From Parastagonospora avenae f. sp. tritici 18332-5 (lineage: Eukaryota; Ascomycota; Dothideomycetes; Pleosporales; Phaeosphaeriaceae), in NCBI GenBank assembly GCA_022559985.1, contig JAFJTR010000087.1, positions 60,131 to 124,130 on the forward strand: DNA of 64,000 nucleotides, given 5' to 3'. The position numbers and the translations under genes were made by a program. The notes below the pieces were generated by a model. That model did not search any database. It was not told where the DNA came from and worked only from the letters and a program-made list of their open reading frames with translations. Positions 23,294-34,493 of the stretch are shown here, piece by piece (positions within the stretch are counted from its first letter, which is position 1; each line of letters opens with the position of its first letter).

Positions 23294-23822
23294 CTATTTC
23301 CTCTTGCCCTTCTTTACTTTCGCTGGCCTTATGTAAAATTCCGGCGGCTGCTCCTTTGCCTGCTGCGGCTGTAGTCTCTTAAGCTCTGCCTTCATCCTGA
23401 CCAGCTTCTCCTCTCCTCGTCGGGTGTCCGCCTGTAGCTGCAGGTCTTCGTGCCGTGTCTTTTCGACTTCGAACTTGAGCGCTTCGATGCACGCGTTCTT
23501 CTCCGCGCACTTCCGCTTATAACCTTTGTTGCGCGTTGTCTCTACATCTTCTTGTTGTAGAAAGCCTGGTATGTCATCCGTGTCGCTATGAGGTGCATAA
23601 AAATTGCCCGAAGTGTTGCGTTCGTATAGCCTGTCGCGATCAGGATGAAAACCACGGAGGCTGGAAGAGGAGGACTCCCTGAGTTCGGCACCATCTGCGT
23701 GTGCGTTAATTCTGTACTGATGATGTAGTTGGGTTCCGACCTTCGAATGCTCTGCCGGACACCGCTGTTGCACGCAGGCCAGAGACATCGCCGTTTCCAT
23801 TCGAATCATACGGATTGAACAT
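23294..23822 (-). CDS. small coiled-coil hypothetical protein
   Basis: The C-terminal ~130 residues form a charged helix (EKNACIEALKFEVEKTR, then KLVRMKAELKRLQPQQ) and end with a basic VKKGKRK tail. A natural start at 23822 (MFNPYDSNGNGDVSG) would need one short intron near 23700-23745 with an atypical 5' site. Without it, the frame can be extended upstream to 24040 with less protein-like sequence. No family recognised. It sits between two other coiled-coil genes, which may be coincidence. Confidence 0.5.
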
Positions 23823-24244
23823 TTTGAAGGCCTCAGACGCAGATTAGTGGCCTTCGGCGTGTCGGGAGTATGTAGAGTGAAGTTGTAGTCAGTAGTTCGG
23901 TAGAAACTTTGGCAGGGCGGTGGTGAAAGGGTTGCGGAGCTGCTTGATATGGGAGCGAAACACTCAAGCCGAGAGAAATATATTGAAATAATGCGAGGGA
24001 AGCGACGCTGCACTCGCCGCCGCGATTGGCTGGGCGACAATCACTCCCCTAACCACAAGGCACCGCGGCGGCCCACCTTGTCTAGTTCACCCAAGCTGCG
24101 TATCCGGTCACCAACTTTTCCCTGCGGTTGCATCGCTTCTAGGAAACGCCTCAACTGGTCCGGCACAGCCTCTGTCACTAAAGATAACAACTGGACAGCT
24201 ACATCTAACTAGCGTATTTGATTTGCTCTACTACGACACTCGGC
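23823..24244. promoter_or_regulatory. divergent intergenic region
   Basis: About 420 bp between a minus-strand and a plus-strand coiled-coil gene. No motif recognised. Confidence 0.4.
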
Positions 24245-27087
24245 ATGCCTCAGCCTTTGTAAGTGCCTTTACCGATCAGCGTGCTACCCGGCAAAAACAT
24301 TTCGGGCGCCTCTTTCAAACGCATAGCGCAAATTGATAAAAATCTGACCTTTGCACAGGGGAAGCATGCCTCCGAAACCACCCTTCAGGATGGGCTCTCG
24401 TAAGCCCAGAGTAGACGAGACCGAAGGTGCTGTACGATTGCGTGGCAAGGCGGCGGACAAGAAGTTTTCTGCGGCTGTCTCCACGCTCGAATTTTACTCC
24501 AAATGGGCTGACCTCAGCATGCTGTGGGCACATCACATGCTGGAAGTGCTGGAACACCTGCAAATATTGCTTCGACCCACATTGCCAGGTCTGGCAGATA
24601 CGGTACAGAATATCTGGATCGTCGTCAAAGAGGTCACGAGCGGACCCCGCAAGGGCCCCTCTAAGTCACAGGATCTCTGGATCGACGTCGAAGAGGTCAT
24701 GATCGAACCCAGCAAGGGCCTCACCGACACTGTTCACGGAATTCTAGATGTCTTCCTAGGCTACGAGATACACAAGGATGCGCTCGTGTTGAGCAACATT
24801 CTTCCACACATCGAGTCACTCTTATCGTTCCCCGTCACTGGCGTCCGGACAAAGTGCGTCATGCTAGTCAACAAGTGGCGAGTTATCATGGAACTCCGCC
24901 CGCTGGACCAAGAACTTGCCAAATCAGTGACACAGGAGACAGTTCACATTATGGCCGAGCATCGACTCGTCCCAGTAGCGGACGTACACTACCGAATCGT
25001 GCTTGATAAGCTAGCCAAGATCATCGAAAAAGGTCGATGCATGGAAGCCTTATCTCTGAAGCTAGGCAGAGAAGCCATGGACATGTTCACGACGTGTCTC
25101 GTGAAGGACACCCTCACAGCAACCAAGGTTCTTGTGCAGATGCAGGATTTTGGAGATCATCCGGATCCTTACATTCAGCAAAGTTGCGACGTAATGGTTG
25201 CTCGATTGAATTTTTTCCTCACGACAAAACCGTCTGCGAACGATCGCAGCCTCGAGGTCGATACTCCAGACCTCTCTGAGGTGGTAACTCAATTCAACAG
25301 CGAATACTCTGAAGACACATTGGTTCATCATGATACTGAAGAGCTTGATGCACGTGCTCAACAGGACTTACACGACGCAAAATTGTTTAAAGCAGTGACC
25401 TGGATTTCAGACATGGCCTGTTTTCTTAAGCCGTCAGCCGCGAGGACTTTGTCCAGTAACAGGCTTGCGAACTACGACCTCCAAAACTACGACGACCTCT
25501 TGAAATGGTTCAAGGCATTTACAATGATGGATGATCAGACCTTGTCGCTTGTCAAGCCTGAATTGCAGAGCCTGCACCTGGAATGGCCCAAACTACGCGG
25601 AAAGATTGAAAAGATTACGGAGGCAAGGTTCAATGGCAAGGCCCACATGGAAGTTATCCAAGATGAGATTCAGCGCCTAAACGAAGTCGAGGCCTGGCTC
25701 ATAGATCATGGCGTCAAACATCATGATAAGATTGCGATGTACCAGGCCTCACAGGCGAATGCCACGCGGGCGAAACTCGAGACCATTTCTGAGATTCCGG
25801 ACAGCTCGGCTGTTTGGCAGCATGCACATGAGGAGCTCATTGTCAAATCTTTCCAACCGTTGAAAACAGTCCTGATAAAGAGAGCCGAGGACAGGATGTG
25901 GTGGGCTAAATTGATTAAGAAACGGGATGACCGCATCAAGGAACTTCTGCGTGAGGTGGAAATGGGGCAAGAATCAAATCAGGAACAGGAAAACGACGTC
26001 ATCAAAGAACTTCGCAATAGCCTCAAAGAGTCTATGAGTATGGTCGATTTAAAGGGACAAATCATCGACAACCAGAGGGGAACTCTGAATGCGCAGAAAA
26101 GAACACTTGACGCGAACGACAGTAACTTGGCAGGGATGCGATCGGAAATGGAGAGTACTGTGGCGACCATGATGTTGGAGATGGACAAGCAGCGCAGCAA
26201 GTATTACCAGGACGTCGAGGTAAGCCGTTCATTTCAGAAGTGCGGACGAAGCGTTACTGACTGCTCCTTAGAAAGGAGTCAACGAAACGACCGTCGCGCT
26301 GCGCCAGCAGCTGAATGCAGCTAGAACCGAGGTTTTGCTTCACAAGCAAGTCCTAAATGAAAATAAAGAGCTCCAGCAAGAGAATATCCATCTTCGACAG
26401 GACAAGGCTCGCCTGCTTACCGCCAAGTCACAGAAAGAGACGGAGTGCAAGGCTGCAGAAGAGTCGATCAAAGTCATAACCGAAGGCTACGTTCAGCTCA
26501 AGAAGACCGTCACCGAGCTAGAAGCGAATGTCATTGAGCTCCAAGCAGACAACGACTACCTACTACAAGAGCGCGACGATCTGCGCGATGTCGTTGAGTC
26601 GTTGAAGGCTGCACCTATTTCTTCTCCTGGAATATCGACAGAGGACGCCACCGTCACTTCTCCCACGCAAAAATACGCACGAGAACTACAGCACCTCGAC
26701 AGCACGATCATGGTCTGGGAAAAAGACTTGGCTGCCGCACAAGCGAAGAAGAAAATAACGCTGGACAAGAAGAACGATATCGATGCGCAGATACTAGAGC
26801 TTGCGACTCAAATCAAGGCGCTCAAGCATCCCAAGAACAAGGCACCTGAGCAACTCCCACTTCCGCCTGTTGCACATCGAGTGCAAGATCCCGTTGCTCC
26901 GACACCGAGCCATCCGGCCCCCCACGCGCCGCAGTTTCCACAGACGCAAGAAGAATCTCCGTCTCCGCCGACCGCGCCGCGAGTGAGGCTCCCTGTTGAT
27001 CCCGCCTCGCGCGATCCCGCCCCTACTCAGCAACAGTTTTCCGCGCTGGCAGCTGAGTTCACGTCGCTACAGACGCGTTACTTGTGA
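24245..27087 (+). CDS. large coiled-coil protein, unknown function
   Basis: Three exons (24245-24258, 24359-26219, 26272-27087) join in frame to 896 aa. The 14-nt first exon MPQPL is supported by GTAAGT and a CTGAC...CACAG acceptor. Residues 1-500 are mostly helical without a known domain and include a 21-residue tandem repeat around WIVVKEVTSGPRKGP / WIDVEEVMIEPSKGL. Roughly residues 550-800 are a long coiled coil. The last ~90 residues are Pro-rich. Its C-terminal architecture resembles that of the broken gene at 19570-22226, suggesting old tandem paralogues. No family name can be given. Confidence 0.75.
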
Positions 27088-27433
27088 TGGTGTGGGGAGT
27101 ATGCGTGCTGTGGATTCGAACTGGTGGGAGAATCGTATCGGGTAGCAAGGGCTCAAGCCATGGTGTGCTGAGGATATCTTTTGGGGATGTCTTGTAGTTG
27201 CAACGGGCCTGGACTGAGGGAACACATGTTTTAGATCGCACCAAGATTTGCGTTGCGTCGCGCGATGAAGTGAGCCATGTCTACGCCACAGAGATAGGTC
27301 GGGGTCAAATAGCAATGGCAAATAACCCTGATATCATTGATGCACAAGCGCAGCTCTATCTGCCTTTACCCCAACGCCCAAGCGCCACGCCCATGCAACA
27401 TCGTACACCTCCCCTGCGCATATCATATCACAT
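27088..27433. other. intergenic, convergent 3' ends
   Basis: About 350 bp between convergent genes. A tRNA B-box-like string at 27111 was examined and rejected. Confidence 0.5.
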
Positions 27434-28728
27434 CTACCTCTTCTTCATCCTAACGCTCTTACCCGGCCTCTTCGCCGTGCCGCCCTTCATCTTCTTGACC
27501 GAATACCCACTACCGTCCGCACTCGACTTGGCGTCGTTGCTCTTCGCGTGCCTCTTCTTGCCGCCAAAGCCGAACTTCTGGTCCTTCTTTGCGCGCTTGG
27601 TATCGCGCTTAGGGTCGCGGCCCTTGTCCCCGGAGGAGGGTTTGGCGTCGTTGTCGAGGGCGACATCGAAGAGGTCTTCCTCGTGCGTGTTGCCGATCTC
27701 GGCGCCTTGTCGTTCTGTTTTGGTTCATTAGCTTATGCACATATTAGGAAGGATATGATGTACGTACTCCGCTTTAGAGTGTTGATCTTATCGATAGTCT
27801 CGCGCTTCTCCTTCGCGCGCTCCTGCATCTTCGCCACCTGAACCTGCTTGCCGAACTTTTTCAGATCTCTCTGCTTGCGCGCCTCAGCAGACGCTTTCTT
27901 GCCTGCAGCCTCGTCGATGAGCTTCTGCTTGATCTTGCCCATGTGCTCGTCGCTCTTGACCATCTCGGCGAAGTAGTCTGCTGGGCGCGAGAAGCCGACG
28001 CCCTCCTTCTTAAGCTTGGATCGCGCGTCCTTGACGGCGGATAGACATTGCTTGTAGAAGGCGAGTTCGCGGTTGAGGTCGTCTTCGACGTCGCCAATCT
28101 CGACGGGCTCGTCGGTTACGACGGATTGGTATTCTGAGAAGGCGAGCTTGGAGTAGGGGAGTTGTATGCGGTTGAGTGCGGCCGTCAGGGCGGCGGTGTT
28201 GTTGATCGTGAGGCGCTGGTGTGGGATGATGTCGCCCTTGTCTTCCGATGCTAACGACTCGATGTCAGAGAGCGGGATGTCATCTTCTTCGTCTTCCTCG
28301 TCTTCCGCATCCTCATCGTCGTCTTCTTCGCGCTCCTGCTCGCGCATCTCCTCCTCGTCGGAGCTGATGTCGCTCTCGCTGTCCTCCAGATGTGAAAGGT
28401 CGATCGCGCGTCGCTCGGGCATATCGTCATCATCATCGCTGGCGTCTTCGTCTCCGCTGCCTTCAGTCTCCCAGTCGGGTTCCTTGACGGCTGGCGCAGA
28501 TTTGCTGGCCTTCTTTGGCTTCGTCGAGTCCTTCTTCTTGCCCTTCACCTTCACCTCGACCTCATCCAGGGGAACACCTCCGTCCTCTTCAGAGTCTTCT
28601 TCGTCGACCTCTGGCTTGTTCTTCTCTTTGCGCTTCCGTGCCTCTTTCTCCTTCTTGCGCTGCTTCTCGAGCTTGAAGTTGCGGCCTTTCTCGTTGTCGA
28701 GCGCGGCCTTGAGCTTGCTTTTCGCCAT
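27434..28728 (-). CDS. ebp2: rRNA-processing protein EBP2
   Basis: Nucleolar factor for 27S pre-rRNA processing and 60S subunit assembly. Two exons; the second begins after an intron at about 27716-27765 and encodes KRQGAEIGNTHEEDLFDVAL. N-terminal half: basic start, then long Asp/Glu tracts. Conserved EBP2 core: LPYSKLAFSEYQSV, ELAFYKQCLSAVKDAR, GVGFSRPADYFAEMVKSDEH and MGKIKQKLIDEA. The end is strongly basic (GKSVRMKKR). About 415 aa, normal for the family. It is divergent from the HSBP1-like gene with 328 bp between start codons. Confidence 0.95.
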
Positions 28729-29056
28729 TGTATATGGTTGTGAGCGAATTATTCCGAGTAGATTATTCAGTCAGTGTGTATGCGCAAAAGTCGCGCATGG
28801 TATGCGATCAGACGTCAAAGCTCCAAAAATTATCTTAGTAGTTCGAAATCTTGGCGCAGAAAAGTGTTAGCGTGAACGCTAGGCTCACCGCCCGCGAAGC
28901 CGCGGCCTACATCACGTGGTTGCCCTGAACTTAGTGTTCACTTCCATGTACCACAAGCCCGGTACACCATAAACGACAGCCCGCGATTGAATTCTTTAGT
29001 ACTCTGTAACTACACGAAGGACCAACGCTCTAGTCAAACCAGACCACACATCCAAC
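28729..29056. promoter_or_regulatory. shared divergent promoter, ebp2 / HSBP1-like
   Basis: 328 bp separate the two start codons, so core promoters of both genes must lie here. It includes GCCCGCGAAGCCGCGGCCTA-type GC-rich sequence. No factor site is claimed. Confidence 0.5.
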
Positions 29057-29405
29057 ATGTCAACACCACGACCAAACATGGACCGCGCGACCAGCGACGC
29101 GAACGTACGTACATGCAGGACCGACAATATGAAACGTTCCCGCTAAGATCTGAATACAGTCCATAAACAATGGTGGCGACAGCTCAGTTGAATTAGCACA
29201 AGTTGTCGATGATCTATTAAGCCAACTCAACACGAAATTCTCCACCATCACCAGCGAGTTGCTTTCAAAGAGTAAGAAGAAATGATCGTGATGCAACGAA
29301 GTGTAGCTAATAGATGTAGTGGACGATATGTCACGACGACTGGACAATCTTGAAGCAACTATTCAGGGTGGGGAGGGTAGCAAAGGTCCTGGTTCAGACA
29401 AATAG
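29057..29405 (+). CDS. heat shock factor-binding protein 1 (HSBP1) homologue
   Basis: A very small gene of three exons (29057-29104, 29160-29271, 29320-29405) totalling 246 nt and 81 aa. The splice sites are good (GTACGT/ACAG and GTAAGA/GTAG) and the phases match. The protein core VVDDLLSQLNTKFSTITSEL followed by MDDMSRRLDNLEATIQ is the HSBP1 coiled-coil signature, close to human HSBP1 in pattern. HSBP1 binds the trimerisation region of heat-shock factor and dampens it; that role here is inferred from family. Too short for simple ORF calling. Confidence 0.88.
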
Positions 29406-29716
29406 GTTCCTAGGTATCACGGGGCTGTCAGCATCATGGCAATGATGCATGCTTTGTTTCATCCGTTTGGGGAATTCTACGCTGCATCATATCATTATAG
29501 GGAATCCTGGCTTTAGGGCATAGACAATAATAAGTTTAGTTTTGTGTTATTTCTCATCATTCGCTAAACTATACCATCTTCACAATCATACAAGATCTAC
29601 TTGCATCCTACCTGCGCAGTTACGTATCCCATCATATCCCATGTATCCAGTGGTAGTCATAAAGAGTACCAACGCTAAATATGCAATATCGCCTCATCAA
29701 CCTGGAGAGGCAGCAT
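29406..29716. other. intergenic, convergent 3' ends
   Basis: About 310 bp, no gene seen. Confidence 0.5.
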
Positions 29717-30850
29717 CTACAACTCGCTCTTCTCCTCTTTGCCCAAGAACCTCCTGAGGATGTTGCTCCTGCTCACGAGGTCATCGAGCTTTTCAGGCGC
29801 AAGGTTGCCCTTGCTGATCAAGCCCTGGAGCCTCTTGAACTCCTTCTGGGCATAGCCCTCGTTCGCGGCGGTCTTCTGGAAGACCTTGGCGTAGTACTGG
29901 GCGTACTTGTCCTGGAGTGTGTCGGCCAGCTTCTTCGCCTCCTCAGCGCCATCGGCATATGCGCCCTGGAACTTCTCAACAATGGTGTTGAAGGCTTCGA
30001 TGGTTCCGCCGGTCGCGTCAAGACCGCCGCCAACAGCGCGGTGAGTGCCAGCGTTGGTGTTGAGGAAGTCAATGAAGTCCTTCTCGGAGCGGCCGCCCTC
30101 GTATGGGAGAGCCTCGGTGCTGCCCTTCTTGAAGTACTTGATGGTGGGGTAGGACTGAACGCCTTGCTCGGTTGCGAGAGCCTTGGAGTTCTCGGCTTCG
30201 GCGTCGACCTTGGCGATCAGAACGCTGGGCTCATTGATGAAGTCGTTGGCGAGGGTCTCCCAGATGGGTGCGAGAGTCTTGCAGTCTGTAATTTGTCAGC
30301 GACGAAGCGGGTTGGAGAGATGGCAGAACGTACGTCCGCACCATGGGGCAGTAAAGGCAACAAGGACGTCCTGGTCCTTGCCGACCTTTTGCTTGAAGCT
30401 CTGGTCATCGAGGAAGGTAACCTGGCTGGGCAGCTTGCCCTTGATTTTAGGCTTCAGGCTGGTCTTCTCTGTGATGAATTTGCTTAAGCTCTCGAGATCA
30501 CGCCCACCGTTGTAGTCGGTGGGCTTGTTGCTCTTTCCATCGAACCACTTGAGCGTAGGGAAGCCCGAGACGCCGTAGTCCTTGCCCAGCGACTTGTGCT
30601 GGTCTGCGTCGACCTTTGCGATTGAGACCTTGTCCGAGGCGTGCTGGAACACGGTGGCGAGCTCCTCGTAGACGGGTGCGAGGTTCTTACAATGGCCGCA
30701 CCACGGAGCAAAGAACTCTACGAGGGCAGGCTTGCCAGACTTCAGGACGACATCGCCGAAGTTGGAGGGGGTAAGGTCGAGGACGGCTTCGGCGGAGACG
30801 AGCGCGGGCAGCAGCGCAATTGCTGCGGGTATTAAGTTTTTGAACAACAT
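29717..30850 (-). CDS. ER protein disulfide isomerase, ERp38/PDI-D type
   Basis: Thiol-disulfide oxidoreductase of the ER lumen. 361 aa in two exons. Residues 1-20 are a signal peptide. Thioredoxin domain a has active site APWCGHCK at Cys51/Cys54 and domain a' has CGHC at Cys171/Cys174. A C-terminal helical ERp29-type domain follows (about 255-355). The single intron splits the His codon of the second CGHC. The C-terminus is EEKSEL, a variant of the HDEL/KDEL-type retrieval signal. Domain order matches fungal TigA/ERp38. Confidence 0.93.
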
Positions 30851-31416
30851 GTTGTGGGTTCTCTAAAGCTTCAGGTATGAATTGAGGCCTCGAAGTGGTT
30901 TGTAGAGAAGCGAGATATGCAGGCGGTGGGTAGCTCGAGAGCTATCAGGAACCATGCACGAGGCGAATTCTTGGCGCTGCGCGGCTGTGAACGTGTCCTT
31001 CCCAGACTGTTTCACTTCGGCAGCTCACAACCTTACAAATCTGCAGACAATCAAGAAATGTGACGAATAAGCTGAAAGCTTGTAATGATTTCTCATCATG
31101 AGCAACTTCAGTGCCATAGTAGTAGAGTGCCAGCACGCGTCCTCGCATACACAATACTACCGACGCATAACTCGCTCATGTAGAATACAAGCTTCATATT
31201 TTTGTCACTGATAAAGTAAGCATGTAGGAGCCTTGTATTGTCTCAATCCTTTGCATGATTCGAGTTAGGTCTGAGTTGTGTTTGGATGGTAAGCATTCTG
31301 AGTGTCTGATTCTCACTCACTAGCTCGAACATTAAATCCGTAAAGACCGAAACATTCCTAGCGTTTTGTCATACCAGAGCTTCACTGTGACCCCTCAAAC
31401 TCGTCTACAACCCGAC
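30851..31416. promoter_or_regulatory. divergent promoter, PDI / IBA57
   Basis: 566 bp between divergent start codons, no gene seen. Confidence 0.5.
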
Positions 31417-32760
31417 ATGGCTTCCCGCATATTAGCAGCTCCTGTGCAAAGGTCCAAATACATATGCGATTCTTGTCTAATTGGCCCAAGATCGCTGCGC
31501 AATAAGAAGGTCGCCGCGCCCCGCGTTTTCTCAAGTTCGTCATCACAGACTTTGAATTCCACAACACAACGCAAATGTCGCCGTACGCAACGCGAACGCC
31601 CGTCAATCGCTGTGCCAACAGCTCAAAATAGCTTCTCCAAGCCTCCCGCCATCTCCCGACCATATTCTACCGAAGTTTCCACAGCGCAAGCAACCGCATC
31701 CGGCGTCGCGCCCCTCCCCCATCGCAGCCTCATATTCCTCTCCGGTCCCACAGCATCCAAGTTCCTACACGGCCTGATAACCCACGATGCATCCCGCGTC
31801 TCGCCTTTCTACGCAGCCTTCCTCGACGCGCGCGGCCGCGTGCTGTACGATGTGTTCATCTGGGTATGGCCCGAGCTAATCGCAAAAGAAGGGCACTGGG
31901 CCTGCTACATCGAAGTCGACGCCAGCGTGGCCGAAAACCTGCGAATGCACCTCATGCGCCACAAACTCCGCCATAAGCTCACCATAACCCATGTACCTAC
32001 TGAAGGAAGCGACGGCATAAAGGTCTGGGCAGCGTGGGGCGAAGCGCACACACAGGTCAAAGACTGGGGCGAGATCGCTGGTCTACAAGATCCGCGCGCG
32101 CCGGGCATGTATCGCTACCTAGTGAATGCGGATCGCGAGACGATTGCTAGGGACCTGCAGCCAGTAGATACCAAATTCTACCATGTCCAGCGGTACATAC
32201 ACGGCGTGCCAGAAGGCGCAGCAGAAATGCCGCCTTACGGCACGTTGCCCATGGAAGCCAACATCGACCTAAACAGCGGCATAGACTTCAAAAAGGGATG
32301 CTACATCGGGCAAGAGCTCACGATTCGCACCAAACACACGGGCGTGGTGAGAAAGCGCATATTACCAGTTCGCTTCCACTCGGGTGGTGCAGATGCAGCG
32401 GACCCTCAAGCGCCCGTCGATCCAGAATTTGTACCGCAGCCTCAACCAGGGATGGATATTAGGACCCTCGACAACACGGGGGCTTTAAGCAAGGGTAGGC
32501 CGACGGGGAGGATCATTGCGGCTCTTGGCAATGTCGGAATTGCGACTTGTAGGATCGAGAACATGACGAACATGAGGGTCAGTACAGAAGGCGGGTTCTT
32601 CAAGGAAGGAACGCAGTTTGGTGTTGACGTCGATGGGGAAGTAGTCAGGGTTGAGCCTATTGTGCACGATTATTTTAGAGAGCGTAAAGAAGCGATCTGG
32701 GGTCGCGGGGAGAAGCTGAGGAAGAGCTGGGTGGAAAAACAGGAGGAGGGATTAGAGTAG
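31417..32760 (+). CDS. iba57: mitochondrial Fe-S assembly factor IBA57 / CAF17
   Basis: Folate-binding-fold protein that acts with ISA1/ISA2 in maturing mitochondrial [4Fe-4S] proteins such as aconitase and lipoate synthase. Intronless, 447 aa. The start at 31417 (MASRILAAPV) begins a basic, Ser/Arg-rich presequence of about 80 residues that fits mitochondrial import. The YgfZ/GcvT-like fold starts at RSLIFLSGPTASKFLHGLIT, with FLDARGRVLYDVFIW next. The signature KGCYIGQELTIRTKHTGVVR has the conserved Cys at residue 295. All hallmark residues are present. Confidence 0.95.
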   Translation: MASRILAAPVQRSKYICDSCLIGPRSLRNKKVAAPRVFSSSSSQTLNSTTQRKCRRTQRERPSIAVPTAQNSFSKPPAISRPYSTEVSTAQATASGVAPLPHRSLIFLSGPTASKFLHGLITHDASRVSPFYAAFLDARGRVLYDVFIWVWPELIAKEGHWACYIEVDASVAENLRMHLMRHKLRHKLTITHVPTEGSDGIKVWAAWGEAHTQVKDWGEIAGLQDPRAPGMYRYLVNADRETIARDLQPVDTKFYHVQRYIHGVPEGAAEMPPYGTLPMEANIDLNSGIDFKKGCYIGQELTIRTKHTGVVRKRILPVRFHSGGADAADPQAPVDPEFVPQPQPGMDIRTLDNTGALSKGRPTGRIIAALGNVGIATCRIENMTNMRVSTEGGFFKEGTQFGVDVDGEVVRVEPIVHDYFRERKEAIWGRGEKLRKSWVEKQEEGLE

Positions 32761-33030
32761 AGTCAATCCGGAGCTTCACGGTTCGGTGTATGATAGTGTT
32801 GGCGGGATCTTGGTGGTCGCCTTGAATTACCCAATTGCTGACCGGCGGGGCGGTGCTAGTGTGGCTGAGCCCGACGTCATGAGCCCATACATTCAACAAA
32901 GACTCTAACATCACATATCAGTCCTAATAAGTCGCAATAATCATAGCTCGACTACGCCCATCCTTCATCCTGTGTCCTACATCAACCGTTCAGTTTGCGC
33001 AACTTTTACAACAAAAGAGCTAGGGCAACC

Positions 33031-34185
33031 ATGGCCGTCATTCTCCCCACCAAGTCCTCAGAACACAGCTTCTCAATATCAAACATCATCTCACGCTTCC
33101 GATCAAAGAAGAGTAGGAAGCCCGGACAATCCAAAAATCAATCACAAAATGCAACACCTCAAGACTCCCGCCCTCCCTTAACCCCCTCTTCCCTCCCCCT
33201 CGTCCTCCCAGAACACCAAAACACCCTCCCACCCCTCGGCTGGACAACAATAACATTCCCGCAACACTCCGCCACCCCTGACTCCGAACATCCGCCGCCC
33301 GGCCCTCACCCCCTCCAAACCGCATATGAGAACCTCTTCGCCGCCAGTCAAGCCTTCTTCGCCCTCCCCGCCACCACGAAAGCCCAATGGAAGCACAAAC
33401 TCGGCTCCGAAGAAGGCTGGTCCAGCATCCCCGGCGAGAAGGAATTCATCACCTTGCGCAGTCTGGAGTACTGCCCTGACATCTTGCTCAGTCCGGCGAA
33501 GAGGTATTGGGATCTCATGGGCGCATATCTCACATCCACTCTGTCGCGCATCGAAACGAGTCTAGCGCAGCCTACAAATAGTCTCACGCGCTTCGTCGGC
33601 CCATGTGGCGTTTTGCAGGCGAGTGATGGGATGAAGACGGCGACGATGTTGAGGCTTTTTCGATATGAGGGGTGGGAGGAGAAAGTTGTTGCGGAGGCGC
33701 ATAGTGATTTGGGATTATTGAGTGTTGTGGTGGGAAATGTAGCGGGGTTGGAAGTCTGGGACGGAAAGGTTTGGTTCGATGTTGAGCGCGAGGTGCAACG
33801 CGCGGGTATGCGGGGCGCGAGTATGTTGGTTGGAAGACAGTTGGAGAGATTGAGTAATGGAAGATATGCGGCGGGTGGGCATCGCGTGGTGAGTTATGGT
33901 GCTCAGGCACCTACAAATGCTAATGCGGAGGGGGAGGGGGAGAAGAGGTATCGGTACAGTATTGTGTTTGTGCTGAGGGCGCATGAGCCGGTTGTTATTG
34001 AGTCTGAGGCGTTGGAGACGGAGATAACGGGGAAGTGGGAGAAGCCGCTCAGCGGAGTGACGGCGGGGAAGATGTATGAGGAGATAAGGGGGAAGCATTT
34101 TAATATTAACATTGGGGTGGAAGAGAGAGAGAAGCAGAGGAGGAAGATACAGGAGGAGAAGGAAAGAAGGGGGGAGGGGTCTTAA
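33031..34185 (+). CDS. 2-oxoglutarate-Fe(II) oxygenase, isopenicillin-N-synthase-like
   Basis: 384 aa, intronless; start at 33031 (MAVILPTK). An N-terminal DIOX-like region (TAYENLFAASQAFFALPATT) is followed by the oxygenase fold. Iron ligands are His224 and Asp226 (AEAHSDLGLL) and His284 (AAGGHRVV), with Arg308 two residues before Ser (RYS) to bind 2-oxoglutarate. A charged tail of about 30 residues ends the protein. The substrate is unknown; there are no biosynthetic cluster partners next to it. Divergent from nothing: the upstream IBA57 gene runs in the same direction, about 270 bp away. Confidence 0.85.
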   Translation: MAVILPTKSSEHSFSISNIISRFRSKKSRKPGQSKNQSQNATPQDSRPPLTPSSLPLVLPEHQNTLPPLGWTTITFPQHSATPDSEHPPPGPHPLQTAYENLFAASQAFFALPATTKAQWKHKLGSEEGWSSIPGEKEFITLRSLEYCPDILLSPAKRYWDLMGAYLTSTLSRIETSLAQPTNSLTRFVGPCGVLQASDGMKTATMLRLFRYEGWEEKVVAEAHSDLGLLSVVVGNVAGLEVWDGKVWFDVEREVQRAGMRGASMLVGRQLERLSNGRYAAGGHRVVSYGAQAPTNANAEGEGEKRYRYSIVFVLRAHEPVVIESEALETEITGKWEKPLSGVTAGKMYEEIRGKHFNINIGVEEREKQRRKIQEEKERRGEGS

Positions 34186-34493
34186 GGTGTGCTTCACTCC
34201 TGAAATTCTTTATTTTGTACGACTTGTACTATTGCTATCACTGTTTATCTTTTGATTTTCGCTATGAGCTATATGCTTTGGAAGCTGCTCGCAGTTCTCA
34301 GCAGACGTTGTGGCGTGCGCTTAGGCATGACGCATCCGACGCTTGCCATTGGACCACCTCTATGCTGCGCATATTGTGCTTACCCCACCTTGGTATAGCT
34401 TAATAACTTGCAGCTGCCGCCTAGTCTGTTTCTCAGTGCTGAGTACTTAGATATTTCCGTTCCTCCCTAAGTTATCATCCGATCCAAAACAAC
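34186..34493. other. intergenic
   Basis: About 310 bp between same-strand genes. Nothing specific seen. Confidence 0.5.

Noticed and set aside
27105..27130. tRNA B-box-like string (GGATTCGAACTGG) on either strand
   Set aside because: No pairing T-stem, anticodon arm or acceptor stem could be built around it.
28166..28870. Long plus-strand frame rich in Ser
   Set aside because: Antisense shadow of the acidic tracts of ebp2; the minus strand encodes recognisable EBP2 motifs.
29681..30487. 268-codon plus-strand frame
   Set aside because: Antisense of the PDI gene, whose CGHC motifs and ERp29-type domain are on the minus strand.
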